The notes under the pieces were generated by a model that worked only from the letters and a program-made list of their open reading frames with translations, made no database searches and was not told the DNA's origin. From an uncultured Oxalobacter sp. (GTDB lineage: Bacteria > Pseudomonadota > Gammaproteobacteria > Burkholderiales > Burkholderiaceae_D), in the NCBI GenBank assembly GCA_905202055.1, contig CAJKQK010000003.1, positions 11,137-75,136 on the forward strand: DNA of 64,000 nucleotides, in the 5' to 3' direction. Positions 22,176 through 30,941 of this stretch are shown in pieces. A program made the position numbers and the translations under genes. How positions within the stretch are numbered: position 1 is the first letter of the stretch; the number at the start of each line of letters is the position of its first letter.

Positions 22176-22412
22176 ATGAGAGTCGACATTTTCAAACGTG
22201 AAGAAGCCAGCGGAATTTATTCCTATCTTTTGATTCCGGAAGGGAAAAACATTCCGGGAGAAGCGACAAATACCGACTGGGAGCTCGATGCGAAAGGAGT
22301 GGACATTAACGTAGACGAGGAAAGCCTTGACGATTTTTCAATCGTTTATCCGGCCATACAAATCAGGGACAAGGGTTATGCCATCAGCAATCTGTCAAGC
22401 CTGTCGAATTGA
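22176..22412 (+). CDS. small conserved protein, DUF6139-like
   Basis: The 78-residue soluble protein starts MRVDIFKREEASGIYSYLLI. I chose the ATG at 22176 because a strong GGAGG ribosome site lies just ahead; a frame from 22164 would overlap it. The internal stretch ATNTDWELDAKGVDI and the ending GYAISNL recall a small betaproteobacterial family annotated DUF6139. No function is known to me. It has no signal peptide or membrane segment, and is flanked by the AI-2E transporter and the host attachment protein. Confidence 0.65.
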   Translation: MRVDIFKREEASGIYSYLLIPEGKNIPGEATNTDWELDAKGVDINVDEESLDDFSIVYPAIQIRDKGYAISNLSSLSN

Positions 22413-22417
22413 TTGAT

Positions 22418-22446
22418 TTTTCAGGTGCCGACAACTGAAAATTTTT
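22418..22446 (+). terminator. possible terminator after the 78-residue gene
   Basis: TTTTCAG and CTGAAAA form a seven-base stem around a ten-base loop, followed by five T. The stem is A/T-heavy and moderate in strength. Its position right behind the stop at 22412 fits a terminator. Confidence 0.45.
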
Positions 22447-22567
22447 CCTTTAAGAACATTTCCTTGAAATGTATCAAACCGATTGTCCTCAGGCTGGTTT
22501 TCAATGAACCTCTGAATGATTCAAAGACATTTCATTCATGTCTGCAAAACAGTAAAGGAACACCAGT

Positions 22568-23014
22568 ATGAATACAAGTTGGGTTATCGTGACTGACAGT
22601 ACACGGGCACGTATTTTTGAAAAAAAAGGAGCTAACGAACCTTTGATGGAGTTCGAGGATCTGGTCGATCCGGCCGCTTTTGAAAATCAGAACGAACTGG
22701 AACATCACACTCGCGGTCGTTATCATGATGTCGGAACAGGACACAGCCATACCAACGATCCGTCTGTGAGCCCAATGGCACATCAAAATGATCTTTTCGC
22801 AAAATCGATCGCACTTTATCTGGATAAAGGAAGAAAAGACTCAAAATTTCATCGTCTGTATCTGATTTCTTCGCCTCATTTTCTGGGCACCTTGCGAAAC
22901 AAACTGGGCAAGGAAGTCAACCGGTTGATTGAAAACGAATGGTCAGAAGAAATTTCAGACTATTCAGCTGCCGAGATTGAACAATTCCTCAGGGACAAAA
23001 CGGTCTGGCACTGA
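22568..23014 (+). CDS. host attachment protein family (PF10116-like)
   Basis: The 148-residue protein begins MNTSWVIVTDSTRARIFEKKG. It resembles the family named 'protein required for attachment to host cells' after a plant-associated bacterium. The fold relates to release-factor/Baeyer-like RNase H folds, and direct function is mostly unproven. A His-rich loop lies at about residues 47-72 (HHTRGRYHDVGTGHSHTND), and the C-terminal half contains LYLISSPHFLGTLRNKL. No signal peptide is seen, so the protein is probably cytosolic. A bidirectional terminator follows. The name should not be read as evidence of host adhesion here. Confidence 0.75.
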   Translation: MNTSWVIVTDSTRARIFEKKGANEPLMEFEDLVDPAAFENQNELEHHTRGRYHDVGTGHSHTNDPSVSPMAHQNDLFAKSIALYLDKGRKDSKFHRLYLISSPHFLGTLRNKLGKEVNRLIENEWSEEISDYSAAEIEQFLRDKTVWH

Positions 23015-23036
23015 TTCCCGATCCATTCAATATCAG

Positions 23037-23074
23037 AAAAAAAGCGTATTCAGGAATGAATACGCTTTTTTTTT
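23037..23074. terminator. bidirectional terminator between converging genes
   Basis: AGCGTATTCA and TGAATACGCT form a perfect ten-base stem with a GGAA loop, flanked by six A on the left and nine T on the right. It serves the host attachment gene on the plus strand and can serve the small secreted-protein gene on the minus strand. Confidence 0.88.
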
Positions 23075-23085
23075 AAATGGCATTT

Positions 23086-23346
23086 TTAATAATTGTTCAT
23101 CCGTTTTTGTGCTTCCCATGACCATTCACATTTGGCACGGTTCATATCGTTGATATCGAAGACCAGAGTCGTACCGGCAGGACAGTCCCTGTCAGTCAGT
23201 TCAGCCGTAATCTTGCTGGCCGGTATTTCCTCGACGACGTAAGTCGTGGTTGTCGTTACGGTCGTATTGGGATAATAGACCTGTGCCGAAGCAATGCCGG
23301 ATACACCAATGGCTGCCATTAACAGAGCAAAACGTATTTTTCTCAT
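23086..23346 (-). CDS. small secreted protein of unknown function
   Basis: The 86-residue product has a clear Sec signal peptide: MRKIRFALLMAAIGVSGIAS followed by AQ, with a likely cut after ASA or AQ near residues 20-22. The mature part starts VYYPNTTV, has a run of five threonines, and contains two cysteines about 18 residues apart (DCPAGTT and KCEW) that could form a disulfide in the periplasm. I do not recognise a family. It is a single gene between the terminator at 23037 and the aminopeptidase gene. Confidence 0.65.
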   Translation of the reverse strand: MRKIRFALLMAAIGVSGIASAQVYYPNTTVTTTTTYVVEEIPASKITAELTDRDCPAGTTLVFDINDMNRAKCEWSWEAQKRMNNY

Positions 23347-23531
23347 AGTATTACCTCAATGTAAATAATGAATGTTCAGGCTTTCCGCCATCATTGGCCC
23401 ACACACTTCAGACGAGGAAAATTCCGGGTAGTTTCATCTTCACCTTTAATTTCAAAGTATCCTGAGCTACATCAATTGCCCTTTTGCAATATCATCCTTT
23501 CAATCATCATTCTGACGGTATGCCTGTTTTG

Positions 23532-25346
23532 TCAAAGCGGCTCCGTACGTCTGATGAGCCAGTTTTTGACGTGTTCGGGCACGAAAGGCATGAGCTTGTC
23601 ACGCACGCCCTCGTGATACCGGTTCAGCCATGCGATCTCATTTTCGTCAAGCAGGTCCTTTTCAATGCACCTCGTGTCGATGGGGCATTGGGTCAGCGTC
23701 TCAAAGTTCAGAAATCTGCCGAATTCAGTATCCTTGTAAAAGCGGTTGACGACCAGATTTTCTATCCGGATGCCCCATCTGCCTTCTTTGTAGAGTCCCG
23801 GTTCCACAGACGTTACCATGCCTTCTTCCATTGCGGTTTGTGGTTCCGGTTTTGCATGATACGAGATGCCCTGAGGGCCTTCATGCACGTTCAGGAAATA
23901 TCCGACCCCATGCCCTGTTCCATGTCCGTAATCGGCTCCATGAGCCCATAAAGGCTTTCTGGCTATGCTGTCGAGCATGGCCGCCGGTATCGATTGCGGA
24001 AAACAGGTATCCGACAATGCAATCATTCCTTTCAGAACGAGCGTGAAGTCCTTTTTCTGTTCCTGACCCGGCAAGCCAACCGGAATGACTCTCGTCATGT
24101 CAGTCGTTCCGCCCAGATACTGTCCGCCTGTATCGATCAGCAACAGGCCATCTTTTTCAATGAAAGAAAAATCTGTTTCCGTCGCCTGATAATGAGGCAA
24201 GGCTGCATTTTCATTGAACCCTGCAATCGTTTTGAAACTGGGAGAAATATAACAGGGTCTTTTCGAGCGGAATTCCTCGATTTTCTCAGCGACAGCCAGT
24301 TCGGATATCCGGCTGTTTCCGTTTTCGATAGCCGTATCGAACCATGCCTGAAACTCGCAGAAAGCCGCACCATCCTCGATCATCGTTCTGCGAATGTTTT
24401 CTATTTCAAATGCTTCTTTTCTGGACTTCAGAAGTACGGCGGGATTGATGGTCTCAATGAATTTCACTCCAGAATTGACTTGACGATACATTGAATAGGA
24501 TGTTCTTCTGGGATCAAGTAACATTGCCGTTCCCGAAGGTATCCGTTGCAAAACTCCGGAAATTTCTTCATAAGCTTTTATTTCAATACCGTCGGATACA
24601 AGAGACTTCCGGATTTCATCAGAAAGCTTATCACTATCGATAAACAGTACGGCCTTTTCAGGACCGATCAGGGCATAAGCAATGAAAACCGGATTGAATT
24701 CGATATCGCTTCCTCTCAGGTTGAACGTCCAGGCGATATCGTCAAGTGTCGATATCAGATGCCAATTCACCGCCGACTCTTTCATATGATATCTGATACG
24801 TTCGATTTTATCGATTCTCGACATGGCCACAAATTGCCTCGTATGCTCGAATACGGGTGTTTTCGGAATGGACGCCCGGTCTTTCCAGATGGACGAAATC
24901 AAATCGACGTCAGGCCTGAATGACAGTTGATTGTCAGTCAGCGCCTTTTCCAGCAGTCTTCCCTGACTCAGGGAAAGAAGATGTCCATCAATGGCGACCG
25001 TCGCACCTGCAGGAAGATGTGCCTCAATCCACTTCAGATAGGGTATCTGCGCTCCTCCGGATACCCTGCACATTTCAATTCCAGACCCTTCCAGCTGTTT
25101 TTCGGCTTGTGTCCAGTACCGGCTGTCTACCCATAATGAAGCCTTTTTCATCCCCACAATCAGGGTACCCGCTGAACCGGTAAAACCTGAAAGCCATTCC
25201 CTGCTTCGCCAGTGCAAAGGCAGATATTCGGAAAGGTGCGGATCGGAAGTGGGAACAATCAGGGTATCGACGGACTGCTCTTTCATTTCCTGTCTTAATG
25301 CCGTCAGACGCGTCCTGATGTCATTCGATATGGAGGATGTATTCAT
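23532..25346 (-). CDS. Xaa-Pro aminopeptidase (M24B)
   Basis: The 604-residue enzyme removes N-terminal residues linked to proline. It starts MNTSSISNDIRTRLTALRQE. Two creatinase-like N-terminal domains lead to the pita-bread catalytic domain with its two-metal ligands: DTGGQYLGGTTDMTR (two Asp), HGTGHGVGYFLNVHEGP (His), TSVEPGLY (Glu) and GIRIENL (Glu). The C-terminal tail is the one found in the long aminopeptidase P form of about 600 residues. The ATG at 25346 is preferred; an open extension to 25445 runs into the shared promoter region. It is divergent from hpt. Probably cytosolic, since no signal is seen. Confidence 0.92.
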   Translation of the reverse strand: MNTSSISNDIRTRLTALRQEMKEQSVDTLIVPTSDPHLSEYLPLHWRSREWLSGFTGSAGTLIVGMKKASLWVDSRYWTQAEKQLEGSGIEMCRVSGGAQIPYLKWIEAHLPAGATVAIDGHLLSLSQGRLLEKALTDNQLSFRPDVDLISSIWKDRASIPKTPVFEHTRQFVAMSRIDKIERIRYHMKESAVNWHLISTLDDIAWTFNLRGSDIEFNPVFIAYALIGPEKAVLFIDSDKLSDEIRKSLVSDGIEIKAYEEISGVLQRIPSGTAMLLDPRRTSYSMYRQVNSGVKFIETINPAVLLKSRKEAFEIENIRRTMIEDGAAFCEFQAWFDTAIENGNSRISELAVAEKIEEFRSKRPCYISPSFKTIAGFNENAALPHYQATETDFSFIEKDGLLLIDTGGQYLGGTTDMTRVIPVGLPGQEQKKDFTLVLKGMIALSDTCFPQSIPAAMLDSIARKPLWAHGADYGHGTGHGVGYFLNVHEGPQGISYHAKPEPQTAMEEGMVTSVEPGLYKEGRWGIRIENLVVNRFYKDTEFGRFLNFETLTQCPIDTRCIEKDLLDENEIAWLNRYHEGVRDKLMPFVPEHVKNWLIRRTEPL

Positions 25347-25423
25347 ATTTTTCTTTTTGGAAACTGATGAAACAATTATTGTCGAATAATCTTTAAACGA
25401 TATCATCTTTAAGACAATAGGAA

Positions 25424-25453
25424 TTGTCAAAATAGGGATTTTCATCTTATAGT
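25424..25453 (+). promoter_or_regulatory. likely sigma-70 promoter for hpt
   Basis: TTGTCA (25424-25429) and TATAGT (25448-25453) are separated by 18 nt, each one base from consensus. The -10 lies about 44 nt before the hpt ATG. No regulator site was identified. Confidence 0.55.
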
Positions 25454-25496
25454 CGGCTTATTCCGAACTACTTCAGTATTAGTGAAAGTTTCCGTT

Positions 25497-26066
25497 ATGA
25501 CAGAATCGATCAAAGCAAAGGCCCTGGATATTCTGAAAAATTCCGAACGGATTTTTTCACCTGAGCAAATTCAGAAGGCGATAAATGAGGTGGCGATGAA
25601 ACTGAATCATGACTTCGACACTCTGGATGTCAAAACACCTCCTCTTGTTTTGAGCATTATGGGAGGTGCAGCCATTTTCACAGGGCAACTGTTACCTCAT
25701 CTGAGTTTTCCTCTTGAATTCGATTTCATACATGTTTCCCGCTACGGTAATGAAGAATATGGCGGTGAATTCATCTGGAAAGTCATTCCCAGACAAAATG
25801 TCATCAACAGAACCGTCATTGTTCTGGATGACATTCTGGACGAAGGACAGACCCTGCTGCATGTTCGTGACAAATTGATGGATATGGGAGCGGCAAAGGT
25901 GGCTATCGCTGTCTTTGCCGACAAACAGACTGGGGCGACAAAACCGATCAGGGCCGACTATGTCGGCCTGGAGGTACCTAACCAGTTCGTTATCGGGTTT
26001 GGTATGGATATAGGAGGCTTCTGGCGCAATCTGCCCGATATACGCGTCCTCTCGAAGGAATTGTAA
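25497..26066 (+). CDS. hpt: hypoxanthine-guanine phosphoribosyltransferase
   Basis: This enzyme salvages hypoxanthine and guanine using PRPP. The 189-residue product starts MTESIKAKALDILKNSERIF. The PRPP-binding loop reads VIVLDDILDEGQTL, and the flexible loop region FIHVSRYGNE is in place. The last part, PNQFVIGFGMDIGGFWRNLPDI, is the base-binding hood of this subgroup. The ATG at 25497 lies five codons inside a longer frame. It is divergent from the aminopeptidase gene and converges on parB. Confidence 0.9.
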   Translation: MTESIKAKALDILKNSERIFSPEQIQKAINEVAMKLNHDFDTLDVKTPPLVLSIMGGAAIFTGQLLPHLSFPLEFDFIHVSRYGNEEYGGEFIWKVIPRQNVINRTVIVLDDILDEGQTLLHVRDKLMDMGAAKVAIAVFADKQTGATKPIRADYVGLEVPNQFVIGFGMDIGGFWRNLPDIRVLSKEL

Positions 26067-26085
26067 TCAGATTCCAGACAATGAT

Positions 26086-26120
26086 CATTAAATAGTTATC
26101 AAAATAATAATTATTTAATG
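26086..26120. terminator. AT-rich hairpin between hpt and parB ends
   Basis: CATTAAATAGTTAT and ATAATTATTTAATG pair over 14 bp with one G-U, around a seven-base loop. The right arm overlaps the parB stop codon. With almost only A-T pairs it is a weak terminator, but its place between two converging genes fits that role. Confidence 0.4.
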
Positions 26121-27002
26121 CATCGGCCTTATTTTCTGAATCAGTCCATCCAGAATATCGAGATTGGCAAAATCGATAACGAGCTGCCCGCGTCCTTTCG
26201 AACCCAGACGGAAACTGACTTTGGTCGCCAGCAAGTCTGACAGTTCTTCTTCCAGCTGTACCAGATCGGACGATTTTTCCTCTGCGGTTTTTTTTGCGGA
26301 ATTCCTGTTATTCAATTCCTGTGCCACCAGCTTTTCAGCTTCCCGAACCGACATTCTTTTTGCAACGATCTGGGTTGCCAGGGCAATCTGGGTTGCCCCG
26401 TCCACTGCGAGCAGTGCCCGGGCATGTCCCATATCGATATCACCGGCAACAAGCATTGTCTGGACAGGACGTGTCAGGTTCAAAAGGCGCAAGAGGTTCG
26501 ACACGGCGCTTCTCGAACGACCGACTGCCGAGGCTGCCTGTTCATGGGTGAATTCGAAATCGGTAATCAGTCGATGAATGCCCTGTGCTTCTTCAAGTGG
26601 ATTCAGGTCTTCGCGCTGCATGTTTTCGATCAACGCCATTGCAGCAGCCGTTTGATCGTCAACGTCTTTCACGATGACCGGCATATCGGACAGGCCTGCT
26701 ATCTGGGCGGCACGATAACGGCGTTCGCCGGCAATGATTTCATATACCGTTTTATTTCCATTGCCGGAAACGGGTCTGACGAGAATCGGCTGCATAACCC
26801 CCTGTTCACGTATGGACTGGGCCAGTTCATTCAAGGCCCCCTCATCCATGCGGTTACGGGGCTGGTATTTTCCCGCCTGCAACTGGGTGATCGGCAAACT
26901 CGATACCGGCGAAGGGTCGGCTGAAAAATCAGGCGCGGATCCAAGTAATACTTCAAGTCCGCGTCCCAAACCTTTTTTCTTTTTCGTACTCGTTTCACTC
27001 AT
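26115..27002 (-). CDS. parB: chromosome partitioning protein ParB
   Basis: ParB is a CTP-dependent clamp that loads at parS and spreads to segregate the origin. The 295-residue protein starts MSETSTKKKKGLGRGLEVLL, the usual chromosomal-ParB basic N-terminus. It has the CTP-binding motif AGERRYRAAQ, the ENMQREDLNPLEEA box, a helix-turn-helix (HEQAASAVGRSRSAVSNLLR) and a C-terminal dimerisation part. The ATG at 27002 is preferred over one at 27053 that would lie inside parA. A perfect parS site lies about 3.5 kb away at 30487, beyond mnmG. Confidence 0.96.
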   Translation of the reverse strand: MSETSTKKKKGLGRGLEVLLGSAPDFSADPSPVSSLPITQLQAGKYQPRNRMDEGALNELAQSIREQGVMQPILVRPVSGNGNKTVYEIIAGERRYRAAQIAGLSDMPVIVKDVDDQTAAAMALIENMQREDLNPLEEAQGIHRLITDFEFTHEQAASAVGRSRSAVSNLLRLLNLTRPVQTMLVAGDIDMGHARALLAVDGATQIALATQIVAKRMSVREAEKLVAQELNNRNSAKKTAEEKSSDLVQLEEELSDLLATKVSFRLGSKGRGQLVIDFANLDILDGLIQKIRPMH

Positions 27003-27031
27003 TTTATCGCCCGTATCCTTATTTAAAAAGT

Positions 27032-27805
27032 TCAGTTCCGGTTTTTCAGCCATCCCAGCATTTCCTCGGCAAAGCTGAGGTACGCTTGTGCCCCGCGCGA
27101 GGAAGGATCGAAATCAATGCCCGGCAAACCGTAGGAAGGTGCCTCAGCCAAACGGACATTTCGTGGAATCACCGTTTTAAAGACTCTGTCCCCAAAATGT
27201 CTTTCGAGCTGTTCTGACACATGCTGGGACAGGGTTGCCCGCTTGTCGAACATGACTCTCAGCAAACCGATTATTTTCAGATCACGGTTCATATTGGCAT
27301 GAACCTGCTTGATTGTATTGACCAGATCGGACAATCCTTCCAGAGCGTAATATTCACATTGCATCGGTATGATGACCCCATTTGCCGAACAAAACGCATT
27401 CAGAGTCAGCAGGGACAAGGCTGGAGGACAATCGATGAGAATGTAATCATACCCGTCCTTTACGGTATCCAGCGCTTCTTTAAGACGTTTTTCCCGACGT
27501 TCGATATCGACCATTTCGACCTCGGCACCTGCAAGGTCCCGGTTTGACGGAAGCAAGTCATAATTGCCTGTCGATGAGCGTACACATGCCGATTCGATAT
27601 TATCAAGACCCAGAAGCACCTGATAAACGGATGTTTCCAGTTCCGATTTCTGAATGCCGCTTCCCATCGTTGCATTGCCTTGCGGATCGAGATCGACCAG
27701 AAGCACTTTCTGATCCAGTCGCGCAAGGCCGGCTGCCAGATTGACTGTGGTCGTTGTTTTTCCGACTCCACCCTTCTGATTGGCGATACAAAATATCGTG
27801 GCCAT
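27032..27805 (-). CDS. parA: chromosome partitioning ATPase ParA
   Basis: ParA is a deviant-Walker ATPase that moves ParB-parS complexes over the nucleoid. The 257-residue protein starts MATIFCIANQKGGVGKTTTT, with the signature KGGVGKTT. Further motifs are DLDPQGNATMG (switch I) and YILIDCPPALSLLT (Walker B). It lacks the N-terminal helix-turn-helix of plasmid ParA proteins, which is the chromosomal type. It lies between rsmG and parB in the standard mnmG-rsmG-parA-parB order. Confidence 0.97.
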   Translation of the reverse strand: MATIFCIANQKGGVGKTTTTVNLAAGLARLDQKVLLVDLDPQGNATMGSGIQKSELETSVYQVLLGLDNIESACVRSSTGNYDLLPSNRDLAGAEVEMVDIERREKRLKEALDTVKDGYDYILIDCPPALSLLTLNAFCSANGVIIPMQCEYYALEGLSDLVNTIKQVHANMNRDLKIIGLLRVMFDKRATLSQHVSEQLERHFGDRVFKTVIPRNVRLAEAPSYGLPGIDFDPSSRGAQAYLSFAEEMLGWLKNRN

Positions 27806-27857
27806 AACTATGCTCTATAAAAAGACAATGATCGATACATGCTGATACCTCCGGCAA

Positions 27858-28520
27858 TCATTTCTTTTTATCGATAAAAAGAAGATGGCGTTGTGCATCA
27901 AGCTGCGGTACTTTTAATGCTTCAATACGTTTTACAGTCCAGCCAGATTCAAGGTTACTGATTTCATCCCCGGGAATCAATCCTTTCATGGCATAAAAGA
28001 GACCGTTTTCCGATAACAAATGAGCAGACAGGCCGACAAAGTCATTCAAACTGGCAAATGCACGGGAAATAATCCCGTCAAACGGCTCCTCAACTTCCAG
28101 TTCTTCAACACGCCCCGTATAAACCGTCACATTATTCAAACCAAGTTCAATCTTGGCCTGATTCAAAAAAGCTGTCTTTTTATGCACAATATCGATCATC
28201 GATACTTTCATATCCGGATAGACAATTGACAAAACAAGTCCGGGCAATCCTCCTCCTGACCCTACATCCAGCAGACGCCTTGTTTCCGACAAATACGGAA
28301 CGACAGCAAGCGAATCCAGCAAATGATAAGTCAGCATGGCCTGCGGGTTTCTGACGGCCGTTAAATTATAGGTAGAATTCCATTTATCCAACAGAACCAG
28401 ATAGTCCAGCAATTTTTTTACCTGATCATTTGCCAGCCTGATATTCAAGGCAATAATGCCATCTATCAGGTCAGTCCGGATTTCATCCCAATCAATCAGA
28501 TTTCTCTGTTTTTTATACAT
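27858..28520 (-). CDS. rsmG: 16S rRNA (guanine-527-N7)-methyltransferase
   Basis: RsmG (GidB) methylates G527 of 16S rRNA using SAM. The 220-residue product shows the Rossmann motif LLDVGSGGGLPGLVLSI and NLTAVRNPQAMLTYHLLDSL, typical of RsmG. The ATG at 28520 lies seven bases behind the mnmG stop; an alternative frame from 28547 would overlap mnmG. Loss of this gene gives low-level streptomycin resistance in several bacteria. It is cotranscribed with mnmG and probably parAB. Confidence 0.95.
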   Translation of the reverse strand: MYKKQRNLIDWDEIRTDLIDGIIALNIRLANDQVKKLLDYLVLLDKWNSTYNLTAVRNPQAMLTYHLLDSLAVVPYLSETRRLLDVGSGGGLPGLVLSIVYPDMKVSMIDIVHKKTAFLNQAKIELGLNNVTVYTGRVEELEVEEPFDGIISRAFASLNDFVGLSAHLLSENGLFYAMKGLIPGDEISNLESGWTVKRIEALKVPQLDAQRHLLFIDKKK

Positions 28521-28527
28521 GAAACGA

Positions 28528-30447
28528 TCAGGCCTCCAGTTCAGCAAAATCGATCAATCCCTGCTTCTTCAAGTAAATCAGCAATAATGAAATGGCGGCT
28601 GGAGTGACCCCGGAAATACGGGATGCCTGTCCCAGTGTTTCAGGTTTTTGCCTGTCCAGTTTTTGCCTGACTTCTATCGACAGGGCATTGACTTCTGCAT
28701 AACTCATGTCCTGTGGCAAACGCAGATTTTCATAATACTGCTGACGCCTGACTTCACGGGTTTGCCTTTCGATATAACCCGCGTATTTGATCTGGATTTC
28801 AACCTGTTCCCTGACCTTTTCGTCCAGTTCTTCTTCAGATGCCCAGTTTTTACCCTCAACTGACGTCAGGCTTGCCAGTTTGTCATAATCCACATCCGGA
28901 CGTTTCATCAGGTCAGCCAGCGAATATTCACGTTCAATTTCCTTGCCAATAACTCTTTCAGCTTCTTTTGAACTCAACATAGAAGGATGAACCCAGGTCG
29001 ATTTCATTCGTTCGATTTCACGGGCGATTTTTTCCCGCTTTTGCTCGAAATCGATCCACTGCTCCAAAGGTACACACCCCAGTTTATAACCGATTTCAGT
29101 CAGGCGGATATCGGCATTATCTTCACGCAGACTCAATCTGTATTCAGCACGACTTGTAAACATGCGATAAGGCTCCTGTACACCTTGTGTGATAAGATCA
29201 TCCACCATGACGCCCATATAAGCCTCACTGCGTTTCGGCACCCACGGCTCTTTTTCCTGAACATAGAGTGAAGCATTGATCCCCGCCAGTAAACCCTGTG
29301 CGGCAGCTTCTTCATATCCAGTCGTTCCGTTTATCTGTCCGGCAAAGAAAAGGCCCTTGATCTGGCGTGTTTCCAGGGACGATTTCAGACAACGTGGATC
29401 ATAGAAATCATATTCGATCGCATAACCCGGCCTTAAAATATGTGCCTTTTCCAGGCCCGGAATCGACCTTACCAGATCAATCTGTGTTTCAAATGACAGA
29501 CTTGTTGAAATTCCATTCGGATAATATTCATTCGTTTTCACTCCCTCAGGCTCCAAAAAGATCTGATGGGAATTCTTATCCGAAAAACGATGAATTTTAT
29601 CTTCGATGGAAGGACAGTAACGTGGTCCCACTCCTTCGATAACACCAGTAAAAAGCGGACTTTTATCCAGACCTGCCCGGATAATGTCGTGCGTTTTCGT
29701 ATTCGTATGCGTTATCCAGCACGGTAATTGTTCCGGATGCATTGAAGCGTTTCCACGGAGGGAAAAAACAGGCACAGGATCAAGATCACCCAGCTGTTTT
29801 TTCATCACTGAAAAATTAATGGTATTTCCATCAATTCTGGGAGGAGTTCCTGTTTTCAAACGTCCCTGTGGTAAATTCAATTCTTTAAGAGAATGAGATA
29901 AAACCAATGCAGGAACATCGCCAGCACGCCCACCCGGATAAGAATTCAAACCAACAAATATTTTCCCATCAATAAAAGTACCGGCTGTCAAAACAACAGA
30001 AGCGCCTCGAAATTGAACACCACCCTGCGTTTTAACACCAACAACTTTTTCACCTTCCAGAATCAGATCATCAACCTGCTGCTGGAACAGAAGAAGATTT
30101 TTCTGGTTTTCCAACTGATAACGAATAGCCTGTCGATAAATCACCCTATCAATTTGAGCACGTGTCGCCCTAACAGCAGGACCTTTAGAGGAATTAAGAA
30201 TTCTGAATTGAATCCCCGCCTCATCCGTTGCCAAAGCCATCACACCACCCATTGCATCCACTTCTTTAACGAGATGGCTTTTACCAATCCCACCAATAGA
30301 TGGATTACAAGATAATTGACCAAGAGTTTCCAGATTATGGGTTATCAACAATGTTTTCATACCCATTCTTGCCGAAACCAGAGCAGCTTCCGTCCCGGCA
30401 TGACCACCACCAACAACTATGACATCAAATTGAACCGAATAAAGCAT
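28528..30447 (-). CDS. mnmG: tRNA uridine-34 5-carboxymethylaminomethyl modification enzyme MnmG
   Basis: MnmG (GidA), with MnmE, modifies the wobble uridine of several tRNAs using FAD. The 639-residue protein starts [20 protein letters not shown] with the FAD-binding motif. It also has [23 protein letters not shown] and the C-terminal helical domain that binds MnmE, ending [10 protein letters not shown] start four codons upstream (30459) is equally open. Its partner gene mnmE, usually behind yidC, is not in this window. It heads the mnmG-rsmG-parAB operon next to the origin candidate. Confidence 0.97.
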   Translation of the reverse strand: MLYSVQFDVIVVGGGHAGTEAALVSARMGMKTLLITHNLETLGQLSCNPSIGGIGKSHLVKEVDAMGGVMALATDEAGIQFRILNSSKGPAVRATRAQIDRVIYRQAIRYQLENQKNLLLFQQQVDDLILEGEKVVGVKTQGGVQFRGASVVLTAGTFIDGKIFVGLNSYPGGRAGDVPALVLSHSLKELNLPQGRLKTGTPPRIDGNTINFSVMKKQLGDLDPVPVFSLRGNASMHPEQLPCWITHTNTKTHDIIRAGLDKSPLFTGVIEGVGPRYCPSIEDKIHRFSDKNSHQIFLEPEGVKTNEYYPNGISTSLSFETQIDLVRSIPGLEKAHILRPGYAIEYDFYDPRCLKSSLETRQIKGLFFAGQINGTTGYEEAAAQGLLAGINASLYVQEKEPWVPKRSEAYMGVMVDDLITQGVQEPYRMFTSRAEYRLSLREDNADIRLTEIGYKLGCVPLEQWIDFEQKREKIAREIERMKSTWVHPSMLSSKEAERVIGKEIEREYSLADLMKRPDVDYDKLASLTSVEGKNWASEEELDEKVREQVEIQIKYAGYIERQTREVRRQQYYENLRLPQDMSYAEVNALSIEVRQKLDRQKPETLGQASRISGVTPAAISLLLIYLKKQGLIDFAELEA

Positions 30448-30941
30448 AACGTTTTTCATCAGCTGTTTTGAGCTGAAAAATTGAAATGTTTCACGTGAAA
30501 CATTGAAAAAGAATGAAAGGAAATTTGAGAAACGGAAAAAGATATTTTAGATCGTTTTTTCTTTCAATCACAAATTGAAGAATTTTTAATTTACCTATTG
30601 TTCAAAAAACCAACAAAAAGAGAATAAAATATGTTAACAAGATTGTTGATAAGTTGTGAGCCTTTTGGGAACAACCTTGCATAAAAAAAAGGCAGAAAAA
30701 ATATACAAAATATATACTTCACTTATCCAGAAAGCTTATTTTTTATAACACATTGATTTTAAATGAATTATAATACTTATTCACATAAAAATGGAATTCT
30801 ATTATTCCTATGTATATATATGAATAACTATTAAATAAATGCATTTCAGTATCACCAACCTGAACAATTTTAGCTTTAGTTGTTCATCTGATAGAATGAT
30901 GCCTGTTCAACATGGCCTTTTAATTTGAGAAGACAAAACAA
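30448..30941. other. AT-rich intergenic region, candidate oriC
   Basis: This 494-nt gap between divergent mnmG and maeB is strikingly AT-rich and has no credible gene. It holds a perfect parS site (30487-30502). DnaA-box-like sequences are TTATTCACA at 30777-30785 (fits TTATNCACA), TTATCCAGA at 30723-30731 (one mismatch) and TGTTGATAA at 30644-30652 (one mismatch, reverse). GATCGTTTTTTCT near 30551 resembles the E. coli 13-mer unwinding repeat. An origin beside mnmG is known from E. coli. The call is inference; the rpmH-dnaA gap is the alternative. Confidence 0.5.
30487..30502. other. parS: parS centromere-like ParB binding site
   Basis: TGTTTCACGTGAAACA is an exact match to the 16-bp parS consensus for chromosomal ParB/Spo0J. 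It is embedded in a 20-bp perfect palindrome (30485-30504). It lies 40 nt ahead of the mnmG start, in the same neighbourhood as parA and parB. Confidence 0.95.
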
